A stretch of 25,769 nucleotides of DNA from Candidatus Atribacteria bacterium (GCA_003451675.1 DMCY01000100.1:2501-28269), one strand, 5' to 3'; counted from the stretch's first letter, positions 1-10,060 are shown. Notes: generated by a model from the sequence alone, not told the origin. Program-made: numbers and translations.

Positions 1-1130
1 TTTTCTCCATTGATTCTTACTCCACCCTGGTCAACCAATCTTCGGGCTTCACTTTTACTATCTACTACACCAGATAAGGCAACAAGCTTAATAAGCCAAA
101 TTTTTCCTTCTTTTAAATCATCTTTCTTTAAAATTAATTCTTTTATTTCTTCAGGGTAAAGTTTATCCTTAAACACCTTTTCAAATTCTTCTTCTGCTAT
201 AATTGCGGCACTCTGTCCGTAATAAAGTTTAACAATTTCTCTGGCTAATCTCTTTTTCACATCCCGAGGATGTAAATCACCACTCTCTAAGCCTATTTTT
301 ATCTTATTGATTTCATCTAAAGAAACATCAGTTACCAATTCAAAATATCTAGCCATAAGTTTATCGGGAACAGACATAGCTTTGCCATACATTTCTTGAG
401 GAGGCTCATTAATCCCAATATAATTGTTTAAGCTTTTACTCATCTTTTCTACTCCATCTGTTCCCTCAAGAAGAGGCAGGGTGATAATAACTTGCGGTTC
501 CTGATTGTATTCCCTTTGAATATCTCTGCCCACTAATAGATTAAACTTCTGGTCTGTGCCTCCTAATTCAATGTCTGCCTGTATAGCGACAGAGTCGTAG
601 CCTTGCATTAAAGGGTACATAAACTCGTGGATACCTATCGGTTTACCTTCTTTGTACCTGGTCGAAAAATCATCTCTTTCTAACATACGGGCAACTGTAT
701 ATTTTGAACACACTTTTAGAACTTCCGAGAAAGAAAGCTTACCCAACCAATGACTATTGAATACTACTTTGGTTCTTTCCGGATTTAATATTTTAAAAAC
801 TTGTTTCTTGTAAGTCTCTGCATTCTTTTTGACTTCTTCTTCAGTCAACTGTTTTCTGGTTACTGATTTACCACTTGGATCCCCTATCATCCCGGTAAAA
901 TCACCGATTAAAAAATAAATATCATGGCCCAGGTCTTGGAATTGTCTCATTTTACGCAGACCCACCGTATGTCCCAAATGTATATCCGGTGCATTAGGAT
1001 CAAACCCTTGCTTAACCCGAAGAGGTCTTTTTTCTTTTCTTGATTTTTCTATTTTTTTTATCAATTCCTCTTCAGAGATTATTTCTTCTGTACCTCTTTT
1101 AATTATCCTTAATTCTTCTTTAATATCCAT
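1..1130 (-). CDS. tyrS: Tyrosyl-tRNA synthetase (3' end outside the window)
   Basis: Charges tRNA-Tyr with tyrosine in the cytoplasm. The frame is open from an ATG at 1130 to the window edge, giving 376 residues and no stop, so only the C-terminal tip is missing. Seen directly: the class I signature HLGH at residues 51-54, the tyrosine-pocket stretch [18 protein letters not shown] around 177-193, KMSKS at 229-233, and an S4-type RNA-binding domain at the visible C-terminus ([16 protein letters not shown]). These place it in the longer bacterial TyrRS group of about 400 residues. A GGGG-containing ribosome site precedes the ATG. queT lies 83 bases upstream on the same strand and may be co-transcribed. 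No T-box motif is visible ahead of it, unlike the other synthetase units in this window. Confidence 0.95.
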   Translation of the reverse strand, partial: MDIKEELRIIKRGTEEIISEEELIKKIEKSRKEKRPLRVKQGFDPNAPDIHLGHTVGLRKMRQFQDLGHDIYFLIGDFTGMIGDPSGKSVTRKQLTEEEVKKNAETYKKQVFKILNPERTKVVFNSHWLGKLSFSEVLKVCSKYTVARMLERDDFSTRYKEGKPIGIHEFMYPLMQGYDSVAIQADIELGGTDQKFNLLVGRDIQREYNQEPQVIITLPLLEGTDGVEKMSKSLNNYIGINEPPQEMYGKAMSVPDKLMARYFELVTDVSLDEINKIKIGLESGDLHPRDVKKRLAREIVKLYYGQSAAIIAEEEFEKVFKDKLYPEEIKELILKKDDLKEGKIWLIKLVALSGVVDSKSEARRLVDQGGVRINGE

Positions 1131-1213
1131 AATAAATTACCCCACTTCATAAAATAAAAACATTGAATATTTTTTATTATAATTAGCTTCCTTATTTCTT
1201 TTTTTCTTGCCCG

Positions 1214-1681
1214 CTATTCCAAGCCTAACCTCTTTTTGTTCTTAATTAATAAAATTAATAAAGGGTAACCCAAAATATAGCAAGCAATAACTTCCCCTAT
1301 CCCGATATACAATACAGTTATCCAATAAGGCAAATCAAAAAGTAAATGTAAATAAATACTCACCCCAAAGGCATTTATTAATACAGGAGGAAGAGGTGCT
1401 AATTTAGGATTTTTTAATTTGAAAGTTAAATATGCAGCGATTAAAGTGCAAAGACTTCCCCCAATTATATCTACCATCCCTAATCCCCCGTAAATATTTG
1501 CCAAAATACAACCTAAAAATAATCCAATAATAGCTGATGAGTCAATAAAGGGAAGAATTACTAAGGCCTCAGCAATTCTCACCTGAATAGGTCCATAACT
1601 TATTGGGGCAAATATGATATTAAGAACCACGTAAATCGCTGCAATCATAGCTACACGAACCAGATAGTTAAGCTTAATCAT
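1214..1681 (-). CDS. queT: QueT-family transporter (ECF substrate-binding subunit, predicted queuosine-precursor uptake)
   Basis: A 155-residue integral membrane protein with about five hydrophobic segments. The stretch YGPIQVRIAEALVILPF near residues 29-45 is the signature I associate with the QueT family (older name DUF988). Family knowledge: QueT proteins act as S-components of energy-coupling-factor transporters and are predicted to import a queuosine precursor. The general ECF ATPases and T-component are not in this window. It is followed by tyrS, and queuosine modifies tRNA-Tyr among others, so the pairing is thematically sensible, but this is inference. The ribosome site is weak (GGGAATG). 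I saw no preQ1 riboswitch in the 255-base gap upstream. The family call is firm; the substrate is not shown by the sequence. Confidence 0.85.
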   Translation of the reverse strand: MIKLNYLVRVAMIAAIYVVLNIIFAPISYGPIQVRIAEALVILPFIDSSAIIGLFLGCILANIYGGLGMVDIIGGSLCTLIAAYLTFKLKNPKLAPLPPVLINAFGVSIYLHLLFDLPYWITVLYIGIGEVIACYILGYPLLILLIKNKKRLGLE

Positions 1682-1720
1682 ATAAAAACATTCCCATAAT
1701 AAATATATTTAATCTTTGAA

Positions 1721-1749
1721 ATTATAACATAGTTTTAATGCTATTAAAA
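1721..1749 (-). promoter_or_regulatory. Probable queT promoter (extended -10)
   Basis: On the minus strand a perfect TATAAT (1726-1721) is preceded by TGT, making an extended -10. A weak TTTTAA at -35 (1749-1744) lies 17 bases away. It would start transcription about 35 bases ahead of the queT start codon. Confidence 0.55.
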
Positions 1750-1789
1750 GGTTCAAGTAAAATTACTTAACTAATTTTTGTAAATTTTA

Positions 1790-1798
1790 TGGTATAAT
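1790..1798 (+). promoter_or_regulatory. Probable promoter of the penicillin-binding protein gene (extended -10)
   Basis: TGG-TATAAT at 1790-1798 is an extended -10 with a perfect hexamer; no convincing -35 is visible. It is divergent from the queT promoter about 70 bases away. The roughly 130-base 5' leader that follows contains heptad repeats (GTAGAAC, GAAAAAC; about 1809-1839). Confidence 0.5.
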
Positions 1799-1936
1799 GT
1801 TATTTGAAGCGTAGAACGTAGAACGAAAAACGAAGAAAGAGGTTTTGAATTTTGAATTATGGTTTTTAGTTTTTCGCTTTAAGCTTTTAGTTTAACACAA
1901 TAAGCAATACGATACACGAACATAGGGAGCTGTGCT

Positions 1937-4072
1937 TTGTCAGCAAAAAATAAACTAAAAAAATCTTATCATATTCCTTTGTCTAAAAAAATATTATTAG
2001 TAATTATAATTTTTACCCTGACATTTTCTATTACTTTTATCGGACTATCTACTCTTAATAATCAGAAAATATCAGAGATGGTACAAGAAAATAAATTTTT
2101 AGATGCTATAAATAGCAAAGTATATGATATTAATGGTGAAATTATCACCGAATTTTATCAGGAAAACAGAAATCCAGTTCCACTTTCTAAGATTCCTTCG
2201 AATTTAATTAATGCCACTATTGCTATTGAGGATTCGGACTTTTATAAACATAAAGGAATAAGTTTGCGAGGAATCGTGCGTGCTCAATGGGAAAATTTTA
2301 AAAATATAATTTTACAATTAAAAAAAGAGTCTAAACCCCATGGTGGCAGCACAATAACCCAACAATTGGCTATAAATACTTTTCTCACTCGAGAAATTAG
2401 TTTGAATAGAAAATTAAAAGACATTTTGTTGGCCTTACAAATAGAACGATCTTTTACCAAAGATGAAATTTTAGAAATGTATTTAAATGAAATATACTTT
2501 GGACATGGTGCCTATGGAGTACAATCTGCTGCTAAAATGTATTTTAATAAAAATGTACAGGATTTAAACCTTGCAGAATGCGCATTACTCGCAGGAATCC
2601 CCCGAGGACCTTCTTATTACTCACCAATTCTTAATCAGGAAGTGTCCTTAAAAAGAAGAAATATAATAATAAACAGAATGTTTAAATTGGGTTACATATC
2701 TAAAGAGGACATGGAAAAAGCCAAACAAAGCCCTATTGAACTTTACTATAATAATAAAAGAGATAAAATTACAGCTCCCTATTTTTCCACTTTTATTCTT
2801 TCTCAACTTTTAGAAGAATATGGAGCTAATATAGTCTATAAAGGTGGATTAAAAATTTATACTACTTTAGATTTAAAAATGCAACACTTTGCTGAAAAAG
2901 CGCTCCAAGAATCTGGACATGAAGGGGCAATAATAGCCATTGAACCTCAGACCGGTCATATTAAGGCAATGGTGGGAGGAAAAGATTTTGGAGAAAGTAA
3001 ATTTAACAGAGCAACTCAAGCTTATCGCCAACCCGGTTCAGCTTTTAAGCCTTTTATTTACCTTGCTGCCTTGGATAATGGATTTACTCCCAGTAACATT
3101 ATAGAAGATTCTCCGGTTACTTTCGAAAATGGATGGTCTCCTGAAAATTACGAAAAAGAATTTAGCGGACCAGTAACCCTTAGAGAAGCATTTGAAAAAT
3201 CTATAAATGTGGTAGGTGTAAAACTATTAGATCAAGTGGGAATAAAAAAAGTTATAAATTATTCCCGTAAAGCAGGAATAAAAAGTGAACTTCGTCCGGA
3301 TCTCTCTTTGGCTTTGGGCACTTCAGAGATAACCCCTTTGGAAATTGCTTCCGCTTACGCTACCATTGCTAACTTAGGGGTTAGAGTAGACCCCCTATCT
3401 ATAATTCGAATAGAAGATTATTCAGGTAAAATTATAAAAGATAATATTCCTCAAAAAAAGAAAGTATTCAAAGAAGAGACTTGTTATGTGCTTACAAACA
3501 TGATGAAGGGAGTAATAGAAAGAGGAACCGGTTGGAATGCTAAGATAGGTAGACCGGCAGCAGGAAAGACCGGTACTACCAATGATTTTGTTGATGCCTG
3601 GTTTATTGGTTTTACTCCGGATTTAGTTACTGCGGTTTATATTGGAAATGATAATAGAAAACCTTTGGGTAATAAAATGACTGGCGGAGTAGTTGCTGCC
3701 CCGATTTGGGCTAATTTTATGAAAAATGCCCTTAAAAATAACGAAAAAAAAGATTTTTTGCAACCAGATAAAATAACTAAAATATCTGTTTGTAAAGAAT
3801 CCGGGCTTTTACCTACTGATTCTTGCCCGGAAATATTAGCAGTAGCTTTTATAAAAGGAACAGAACCCACATCTTATTGTACAATTCATCAGAAATATTT
3901 TGAAATACCAAAAGCAGAAGAATATCCGGAGATCAATAAACCCTATTATGAAGAAATTGAAGAAATTAAGAAAAAATACGAAGAAAAACCCACAGAAACT
4001 GAAGAAAAGGAAGAAACTCTTCAATCTTTAATAGAAAAACTTAGAGAAAAACATAAAAAACAAGATGAATAG
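1937..4072 (+). CDS. Class A penicillin-binding protein (PBP1A type)
   Basis: Bifunctional peptidoglycan synthase that polymerises lipid II and cross-links the stem peptides at the outer face of the cytoplasmic membrane. 711 residues: a basic N-terminus and one membrane anchor (about 18-38); a GT51 glycosyltransferase with catalytic Glu98 in the AIEDSDFYKHKG motif, GGSTITQQ at 136-143 and the ILEMYLNEIYFG helix near 178-189; then a transpeptidase with SAFK (Ser368, Lys371), SIN (422-424) and KTGTT (544-548). The tail after about 655 is Glu/Lys-rich and probably disordered. The start is TTG at 1937: the GGGAG ribosome site at 1925-1929 is correctly spaced for it, and the nearby GTG at 1932 is out of frame. 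All catalytic motifs are intact. It is monocistronic and converges with mutS2. Confidence 0.95.
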   Translation: MSAKNKLKKSYHIPLSKKILLVIIIFTLTFSITFIGLSTLNNQKISEMVQENKFLDAINSKVYDINGEIITEFYQENRNPVPLSKIPSNLINATIAIEDSDFYKHKGISLRGIVRAQWENFKNIILQLKKESKPHGGSTITQQLAINTFLTREISLNRKLKDILLALQIERSFTKDEILEMYLNEIYFGHGAYGVQSAAKMYFNKNVQDLNLAECALLAGIPRGPSYYSPILNQEVSLKRRNIIINRMFKLGYISKEDMEKAKQSPIELYYNNKRDKITAPYFSTFILSQLLEEYGANIVYKGGLKIYTTLDLKMQHFAEKALQESGHEGAIIAIEPQTGHIKAMVGGKDFGESKFNRATQAYRQPGSAFKPFIYLAALDNGFTPSNIIEDSPVTFENGWSPENYEKEFSGPVTLREAFEKSINVVGVKLLDQVGIKKVINYSRKAGIKSELRPDLSLALGTSEITPLEIASAYATIANLGVRVDPLSIIRIEDYSGKIIKDNIPQKKKVFKEETCYVLTNMMKGVIERGTGWNAKIGRPAAGKTGTTNDFVDAWFIGFTPDLVTAVYIGNDNRKPLGNKMTGGVVAAPIWANFMKNALKNNEKKDFLQPDKITKISVCKESGLLPTDSCPEILAVAFIKGTEPTSYCTIHQKYFEIPKAEEYPEINKPYYEEIEEIKKKYEEKPTETEEKEETLQSLIEKLREKHKKQDE

Positions 4073-4460
4073 CTCTTTAGGAAGTCATAAGACAGTAGCC
4101 TTATTCGTATTGCGTATTGCGTATTGCGTATCGCGCGAGGAAGGAAGAAGACAGAAAAAAATTATTAGCAGACAGAAAGTAGAGGTTGGATTCATTGAAC
4201 ACGTTTCGGGTCGAATAAATTCGACCCCTACACCAGATTTGTGGGAATAACATAAAACACAATAAACTGTAAATCGATTTCTCTTATCTAAAGACTAAAA
4301 ACTAAAAACCTGTATCTAATTTAATTGGCAGATTGGCAGATTAGTAGATTAGTAGATTTTAAAGTTTTGCGCTTTGCGTTTTTCACTCTACGCTTTGCGC
4401 TTCTTTCTATACGCTAGAAAAAGTTTTAAATTTTGGCTTTTTGTTTTGCCCTCCTTGTAT
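4073..4460. repeat. Repeat-filled intergenic region between the PBP gene and mutS2
   Basis: 388 bases with no supportable gene. It holds a heptad run (GTATTGC x3, then GTATCGC; about 4106-4135), a short perfect hairpin GGGTCGAAT-AA-ATTCGACCC (4208-4227, no T-run), CTAAAAA heptads near 4290-4310, an octad run (TTGGCAGA x2, TTAGTAGA x2; about 4325-4356) and more degenerate units rich in GCGTTT/ACGCTT up to about 4420. A 61-codon plus-strand frame across it is built of these repeats and is not believable. No clear intrinsic terminator is seen for either converging gene. Confidence 0.7.
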
Positions 4461-6851
4461 TTACTTTGTAAGATACGCAACTGTAACTCCAATCCCTCCT
4501 TCTTTTGTATCTCCAGTCCTGAATGATTTGATATAAGGAATTTTATCTAACATTTTTTTTACCTCGTCTCTCAAGATGCCTTTGCCTTTTCCATGAATTA
4601 TGTACACCGGTGAAACTCCCAACAGATAAGCGTCATCTAAATATTTTTCTAACACAGGCCGTGCTTCTTCAATAGTTAGTTGGCGAATAGAAATCTCATT
4701 TCTAAAAGTTTTTATTTTAGATAAAGAAAAACTATCCCTTCCGCTTAAACCTCTATCAAAACCATTCCCAATATGGCTATATTTTTCCGGTGCCTTATCG
4801 AGTTTATCTATTTTTTCTATATCAAAAATTGAGACTAGCATTTTCATATTATCAATTTGAACCTTGCATTTTTCACTTTTGTCAAAAATAGAAACTATTA
4901 TCCCTTTCTTGTTCAAACTCTTAACTAATACATAATCTCCTATTTCAATATTTTTATTTTTAATTAACTCCTTCTCAGGCTTTATCTTGACTATCTCATC
5001 TTTTATTTCCTTGCTAATTGCTTGCATTTGCTCTAACAAAGGGCCTTTGGGTTCTTTAGTTAAATATTTTTTCTTATTCAATCTCTCTATTATCTTCTCA
5101 GCTCTATTCTGAGTTTCCTTTAATATTTTTTCTGCTTCTTGGTAAGTTTTTAGAATTATTTCCTTTTTATTCTCTTCTATTTTGCTCAATTCTTTTTCTA
5201 ATTTATTTCTAATTTCGACACTCTCTTCTTTAGCCGTCTCTATCAGATTTTTTTCCTTCTCAATTAGTTTTTTATCTCGCTCAATTTTTTCAATCAGATT
5301 ATCTGCTTTAATTTTTTCCTGGGATAAAAAGCCCTGAGCCTGAGAAACAACTTCCGAAGCTAAACCTAATTTTTGAGCAATTATAAAAGCACAACTCTTG
5401 CCGGGCAATCCGATAGAAATCTCGAATGTCGGTTTTAAAGTTTCCTCATCAAATTCAACGCGAGCATTACATACCCCTTTGGTTAAATATGCATAGGTCT
5501 TTAAAGTATCATGATGAGTAGTTGCTATTACCCTGGATTTCTCTTTACTTAAGAAATCTAAAACTGCCATACCTAAAGCTGCTCCTTCTGTAGGATCTGT
5601 GCCTGCACCTAATTCATCAAGTAATACAAGAGATTTAGAATCAGCCTCCCTTAAAATTTGAACTATATACTTCATATGAGAAGAAAAGGTGCTCAAATTT
5701 TGTTCTATACTCTGTTCATCTCCTATGTCGCAGAATATCTTTTTGAAAACAGAAACCTCGCTCCCCTTCGCAGCGGGAATGTGTAATCCACATTGAGCCA
5801 TAAGAGTAAGTATACCCACAGTTTTCAAGGTAACTGTCTTGCCTCCTGTATTGGGACCGGTAATTACTAAAATATTAAAAGCTTTTCCTAAATTTATATT
5901 AATGGGAACGACAGGACCTTGTAACAAGGGATGCCTTGCTTGGATAAGATTAATAAAACCATCTTGGTTTAATTTTGGTTCTACTGCTTTCATTTTATCG
6001 GCCAATGCTGCTCGGGCATAAATAAAATCAATTTCACCCAGACTTAAAACACTATCATTAATCTCTTGTGCTCTTTCTCCAATAAGGAAGGTTATTTTTT
6101 GCAGAATTTTTAATATCTCTTGTTCTTCATCCTTAATTAATTGACGGAGTAAATTATTTAACTCTACCACTACAAAGGGCTCAATAAATAAAGTAGCTCC
6201 GCTATCAGATTTATCGTGAACTATTCCGGGAAATTTTGCTTTTTTTTCTTGCTTTACAGGTATAACGTACCTATTTTGTCTTACAGTTATTAAAGGTTCT
6301 TGAATAATGGCGGCAAAACGGGAAGACCTGATAATGGTTTCTAATTTATTTTTTAGAGCTTGTTCTTTTTTTATTATATCTCTTCTAATCTTCCTTAACT
6401 CCGGGCTCGCTCGGTCTAAAACTACTCCATCTTCATCGATACATTGGATTATTTCTTTCTCTAATTCGGAAAAAGTTCGTATTTTTTCTGCTCTCTCTTT
6501 AACCAAAGGATATTTTTCTTTGGTTTTCAATAGAAACTTTTTAATCAAGCGAGAAGTTTTTAAAGCTTTTAATATTTTTATAATTTTTTTTGCATCAAGG
6601 ATAGATCCCTTAACTGCAGATCTTTTTAATTCACTACTAATGTCTTCTAATCTGGAAAAGGGAGGGGTTCCGTCGTAAGAAATAATTTCTCGCATTTCGG
6701 TAGTTTCTCTTTGAGTGTTAAAAATTTGTGGCAAATCAATCTTAGGGGTGATATTTTCTACGATTAATTCACCAGTAGCAGTGGATATTTTTTCCTTTAA
6801 TTGATTTTTAATTTTTGAAAATTCTAAAACTGAAAATGTATGCTCATCCAA
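4461..6851 (-). CDS. mutS2: MutS2 family ATPase / Smr-domain endonuclease
   Basis: MutS2 proteins suppress homologous recombination and, in Bacillus, also act on collided ribosomes; they are not mismatch-repair MutS. 796 residues from the chosen start. Seen: the conserved N-terminal core, a Walker A motif GPNTGGKT near residue 330, Walker B LVLLDELGAGTDPTEGAA near 410, a long Lys/Glu-rich coiled coil (about 520-610), a KOW-like segment (IGDYVLVKSLNKKGIIV) and a C-terminal Smr domain with the HGKGKG motif. I prefer the TTG at 6851 because AAGGTGA sits correctly upstream and the protein then begins MDEHTFSVLEF like its family; a GTG at 6863 is in frame but lacks a ribosome site. It follows cvpA by about 40 bases, an order common in Firmicutes. 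Confidence 0.93.
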   Translation of the reverse strand: MDEHTFSVLEFSKIKNQLKEKISTATGELIVENITPKIDLPQIFNTQRETTEMREIISYDGTPPFSRLEDISSELKRSAVKGSILDAKKIIKILKALKTSRLIKKFLLKTKEKYPLVKERAEKIRTFSELEKEIIQCIDEDGVVLDRASPELRKIRRDIIKKEQALKNKLETIIRSSRFAAIIQEPLITVRQNRYVIPVKQEKKAKFPGIVHDKSDSGATLFIEPFVVVELNNLLRQLIKDEEQEILKILQKITFLIGERAQEINDSVLSLGEIDFIYARAALADKMKAVEPKLNQDGFINLIQARHPLLQGPVVPININLGKAFNILVITGPNTGGKTVTLKTVGILTLMAQCGLHIPAAKGSEVSVFKKIFCDIGDEQSIEQNLSTFSSHMKYIVQILREADSKSLVLLDELGAGTDPTEGAALGMAVLDFLSKEKSRVIATTHHDTLKTYAYLTKGVCNARVEFDEETLKPTFEISIGLPGKSCAFIIAQKLGLASEVVSQAQGFLSQEKIKADNLIEKIERDKKLIEKEKNLIETAKEESVEIRNKLEKELSKIEENKKEIILKTYQEAEKILKETQNRAEKIIERLNKKKYLTKEPKGPLLEQMQAISKEIKDEIVKIKPEKELIKNKNIEIGDYVLVKSLNKKGIIVSIFDKSEKCKVQIDNMKMLVSIFDIEKIDKLDKAPEKYSHIGNGFDRGLSGRDSFSLSKIKTFRNEISIRQLTIEEARPVLEKYLDDAYLLGVSPVYIIHGKGKGILRDEVKKMLDKIPYIKSFRTGDTKEGGIGVTVAYLTK

Positions 6852-6895
6852 AATACATCTCACCTTTTTGATTATTCGTTAGTTAAAGGAAATTC

Positions 6896-7444
6896 TTACA
6901 CAATTAAATTAAGATGGAATTTTTTAAGAAATTCTTCTGTGTTAAACTGAAAGTTTAAAGGCAGCCAATCTTTTAAATAATCATATACAATTGTGGTCAT
7001 GACCGCAAATCTATTAGCTAAAAATGAGTTTTCTAATTGCTCTTTCAAAAAAACTGGTAGAGGAATAAAAGTAATAATAACTAATAAAATTCCCACTATT
7101 AAAGAACCTTTGATTAAACCAAACAAAGCTCCTCCTAAACCATCGATCCAGGAAACAAACAATAAGGAAAGTATTTTTTTAAAAAATATTTCAACAATTC
7201 TCGCGATTAGATATACTCCTAAAAATATTATAGCAAAACCTAATATGTTTGCTATTTCCCCGCTTATTTGACTATGTGAGCTTATATATTCTCCAACCTC
7301 TTTAAACCAAAAAATTGCCAGGAAAATAGCAGCGATAATTCCTATTAAATTTATTATTCCTCTGATAATGCCACGACGTATCCCAATAATCATATTTAAC
7401 AAGATTATTATCATTATCGATACATCTATCCAATTTATTGTCAT
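6896..7444 (-). CDS. CvpA family membrane protein
   Basis: 182 residues with about four hydrophobic segments and the family pattern: a start like WIDVSIMIIILLN, a GIRRGIIRG turn near residues 21-29, and SWIDGLGGALFGLIKG near 98-113. CvpA-type proteins were named for colicin V production, but in Gram-positive genomes their role is unclear and linked to envelope functions. It has an AAAGGAAA ribosome site and lies directly upstream of mutS2. The zapA and polX genes that often accompany this pair in Firmicutes are absent here; pheT is the next gene upstream. Membership is clear from sequence pattern and synteny; function is not inferable. Confidence 0.8.
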   Translation of the reverse strand: MTINWIDVSIMIIILLNMIIGIRRGIIRGIINLIGIIAAIFLAIFWFKEVGEYISSHSQISGEIANILGFAIIFLGVYLIARIVEIFFKKILSLLFVSWIDGLGGALFGLIKGSLIVGILLVIITFIPLPVFLKEQLENSFLANRFAVMTTIVYDYLKDWLPLNFQFNTEEFLKKFHLNLIV

Positions 7445-7460
7445 AAATATTTCCTTTTAA

Positions 7461-7628
7461 TCAGTCGTTAGTATTTGGTTGGCTAGTTAACTGGTTTGTT
7501 GGTTAATTGGTTTAGTATTAATTCTTCAATATACTCATTCCTCAACTAGGCAACTAGCTAACCAACTAACTGATTTTTAGCTAGATACGATTCACGAGAT
7601 ACGAGATACTATTTGCGTTTTACGCTTC
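7461..7628. repeat. Octad and heptad repeats between pheT and cvpA
   Basis: This gap holds an octad run in one orientation (GTTGGCTA, GTTAACTG, GTTTGTTG, GTTAATTG; about 7478-7512), related octads in the opposite orientation (about 7551-7575), so a long imperfect stem is possible, then a heptad array (GATACGA/TTCACGA/GATACGA/GATACTA; 7583-7610). Part of the array (7583-7609) recurs at 17026-17052 and, inverted, at 13229-13257. No terminator or promoter is obvious. Confidence 0.7.
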
Positions 7629-7630
7629 TT

Positions 7631-10060
7631 TCACTCTCTAATTTTGGCAGAAAATTTAGCAACTAATTGCTCTCTGATTTTTTTAGATGTATTTTCCACT
7701 TCCAGGTCAGTTAAAGTACGGTCTTCTGCTTGAAAAATCACAGAGTAAGCTAAGCTTTTATACCCATCGCCAATTTGCTTTCCTTTAAATATATCAAACA
7801 AAGTTACTTTTTTAATTAATTTTTCATCTATCGATTTTATGGTTTTAATAATATCGGCAGAAAGTATTTCTTCTTTTACTATCAAAGCTAAATCTCTCTG
7901 AACTAAAGGATATTTTGGCAAAATACAATATTTGATATCTGAGGGGACGTTAGGTAATAAATTTTCAAAATCAATCTCGAACAAATTCACTTTTCCCGGT
8001 ATACGATAATTCTCTATTACCTCCGGATGTATCTCTCCGAAAATCCCAACTTCTTCTCCCTTTATAATAATCTTACCATTCCGCAGAGGATGAAAAGAAG
8101 GGTGGTCACTGGAAACCACTTCCCAATTTTTCACCTTTAACCCCTGGAGAACTGCCTCAATTATACCTTTTATATCAAAAATATCCAAAGAAAGTGATTT
8201 CTCCCAGATGTCTCCCCGGCCGGTCTTGTTAATTGCTCCGGCTATTATTAGTTTCTCATTAGGCAGGGAATTTGGTTTATCAGGGTAAGGGAGGTAGATT
8301 TTCCCTACTTCAAATATTTTAACCAACCCTGCCTGTCGATTGGTGTTCCATTTTATTATTTCTAATAAACTTGAAATTAAAGAAGTCCGCATTAAAGAAT
8401 GGTCTCTAGTCAAAGGGTCTTTAATTTTTATGGTATTTCTTAATTTATGTCCTTCAGGTATTCTTATTTTATCAAATGTCTCAGGAGAAATAAAACTGTA
8501 AGTTATTACTTCATTTAAACCACAACCGTATAATATTTCTCTTACCCGATCAACTACCTTGAGCCGAAAATTCTTCCCTTCCTGGGCAATTGTAGTATTA
8601 AAGAGAGTAGGTTTTATCTTATCATAACCATAAATACGAGCAATTTCTTCAATTATATCTATTTCTCTTTCCACATCTCCTCTAAAAGAAGGAGGAATTA
8701 CTTCAATATATTCTCCCCTATCTTCTACTATTTTAAATTCCAGTTTATCTAAAATATTAATAATCTTGTTCTTTATTTTAGATTCATCTCCGTCTAAAAG
8801 CTGTCCCAGTATTTTGTTTACTCTTTTTATCCTTAAATTTATCTTGCAAGGCTGATATAATTTTTCATTTGTATCAATTTTTCCTGAGCTAATTTTGCCC
8901 ATGGCAATCTTACTTATTAAATCAGCAGCCCGATCCAAGGCATATATTTGCACTTTTTTATCTATTCCTTTTTCAAATCTGTTCGAAGCCTCGGTTCTTA
9001 AACCAAAATTCACAGTACTTTTTCGATTATTTACTGGATCAAAATAGGCTGATTCTAAAAATACATTTTTGGTGTTTTGACCAATCTCAGAATACTTTCC
9101 TCCCATTATTCCTGCAAGAGCTATAGGTCCCTCTGCGTCGGCAATAACTAAACTATTAGCCGGCAACTGTCTTTCTACATCATCTAAAGTACGGATAGTT
9201 TCACCCGGTCTGCTTCTTCGAACTATAATGGTCCTGCCTTTAATTAAATCAAGATCAAAGGCATGAAGCGGCTGTCCTGTTTCCAACATTACAAAATTAG
9301 TAATATCTACTATGTTGTTTATTGGTCTTGCCCCTAACAATCTTAACTTCCATTTTAACCATAAAGGCGATTCTTTTATCTTAATATCTTTTATTACTCT
9401 TCCGGGATAACGAGGGCATAAATCTTCTGCCTCAATTCTTACAGCAATATCTTTCTCGATTTTTTCGTCCTCTTCTTTTATATCTATTTCGGGAATTCTT
9501 AGCTTATTATTAGTAATTGCACCTACTTCTCTGGCTATTCCGATTACACTCATTAAATCAGGACGATTAGAATGTATTTCAAAATCAAATATAGTGTCGT
9601 CAAATTTTATTATTTTCCTTATATCTTCCCCTAAGGCAGCTTCCTTTTCTAAAATTAAAATCCCGGGAGATTTTCCTGGTTCAATTCCCAATTCAGAAGC
9701 GGAACAGAGCATTCCCGAAGACAAAACTCCCCTAAACTTCTTACTTTTAATAATTCCTATTTGGGGTAATTTTGCTCCATCCAGTGCAACTACCACTTTA
9801 TCAGAAACCTTCATATTTTTTGCCCCGCAAATTATTTGAAGCGTTTCCTTTTTTATATCTACCTGGCAAACAGATAATTTTTTATTTTCAGGATGTTGAT
9901 CTATAGCAATTATTCTGCCCACCACTACTTTTTCTATCTCAGTAGATATGTTTTCCATACTCTCTAAAATTATACCGTTTATAGTCAGTCTCTGGGCAAG
10001 CTCTTCAGGCGACATATCTATATCAACATATTCTTTTAACAAATTATAAGAAACCTGCAT
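7631..10060 (-). CDS. pheT: Phenylalanyl-tRNA synthetase beta subunit
   Basis: Beta subunit of the alpha2-beta2 PheRS; it binds tRNA-Phe and carries editing activity. 809 residues, full length. Domains in order: an EMAP/OB-type tRNA-binding domain (about 40-150, including HPENKKLSVCQVD), the B3/B4 editing module (about 205-400, with GGKYSEIG), the B5 domain (about 405-480), a catalytic-like core, and a C-terminal anticodon-binding FDX-ACB fold (about 715-809, beginning KYPLVQRDLALIV). AGGGAGGT precedes the ATG at 10060. The gap to pheS, its usual immediate neighbour, is 412 bases and packed with repeats, so co-transcription is likely but not certain. Confidence 0.96.
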   Translation of the reverse strand: MQVSYNLLKEYVDIDMSPEELAQRLTINGIILESMENISTEIEKVVVGRIIAIDQHPENKKLSVCQVDIKKETLQIICGAKNMKVSDKVVVALDGAKLPQIGIIKSKKFRGVLSSGMLCSASELGIEPGKSPGILILEKEAALGEDIRKIIKFDDTIFDFEIHSNRPDLMSVIGIAREVGAITNNKLRIPEIDIKEEDEKIEKDIAVRIEAEDLCPRYPGRVIKDIKIKESPLWLKWKLRLLGARPINNIVDITNFVMLETGQPLHAFDLDLIKGRTIIVRRSRPGETIRTLDDVERQLPANSLVIADAEGPIALAGIMGGKYSEIGQNTKNVFLESAYFDPVNNRKSTVNFGLRTEASNRFEKGIDKKVQIYALDRAADLISKIAMGKISSGKIDTNEKLYQPCKINLRIKRVNKILGQLLDGDESKIKNKIINILDKLEFKIVEDRGEYIEVIPPSFRGDVEREIDIIEEIARIYGYDKIKPTLFNTTIAQEGKNFRLKVVDRVREILYGCGLNEVITYSFISPETFDKIRIPEGHKLRNTIKIKDPLTRDHSLMRTSLISSLLEIIKWNTNRQAGLVKIFEVGKIYLPYPDKPNSLPNEKLIIAGAINKTGRGDIWEKSLSLDIFDIKGIIEAVLQGLKVKNWEVVSSDHPSFHPLRNGKIIIKGEEVGIFGEIHPEVIENYRIPGKVNLFEIDFENLLPNVPSDIKYCILPKYPLVQRDLALIVKEEILSADIIKTIKSIDEKLIKKVTLFDIFKGKQIGDGYKSLAYSVIFQAEDRTLTDLEVENTSKKIREQLVAKFSAKIRE

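Noticed and set aside
1682..1936. preQ1 riboswitch upstream of queT
   Set aside because: I could not find a preQ1-I or preQ1-II-like stem and A-rich tail; the gap shows only two divergent extended -10 promoters and heptad units.
4065..4250. 61-codon plus-strand frame after the PBP gene
   Set aside because: It overlaps the PBP stop and runs through heptad repeats and a hairpin, with no ribosome site or recognisable product.
4425..4460. Ribosome-site-like AAGGAGGG just after the mutS2 stop (minus strand)
   Set aside because: No start codon with an open frame of any length follows; either chance or the trace of a lost gene.
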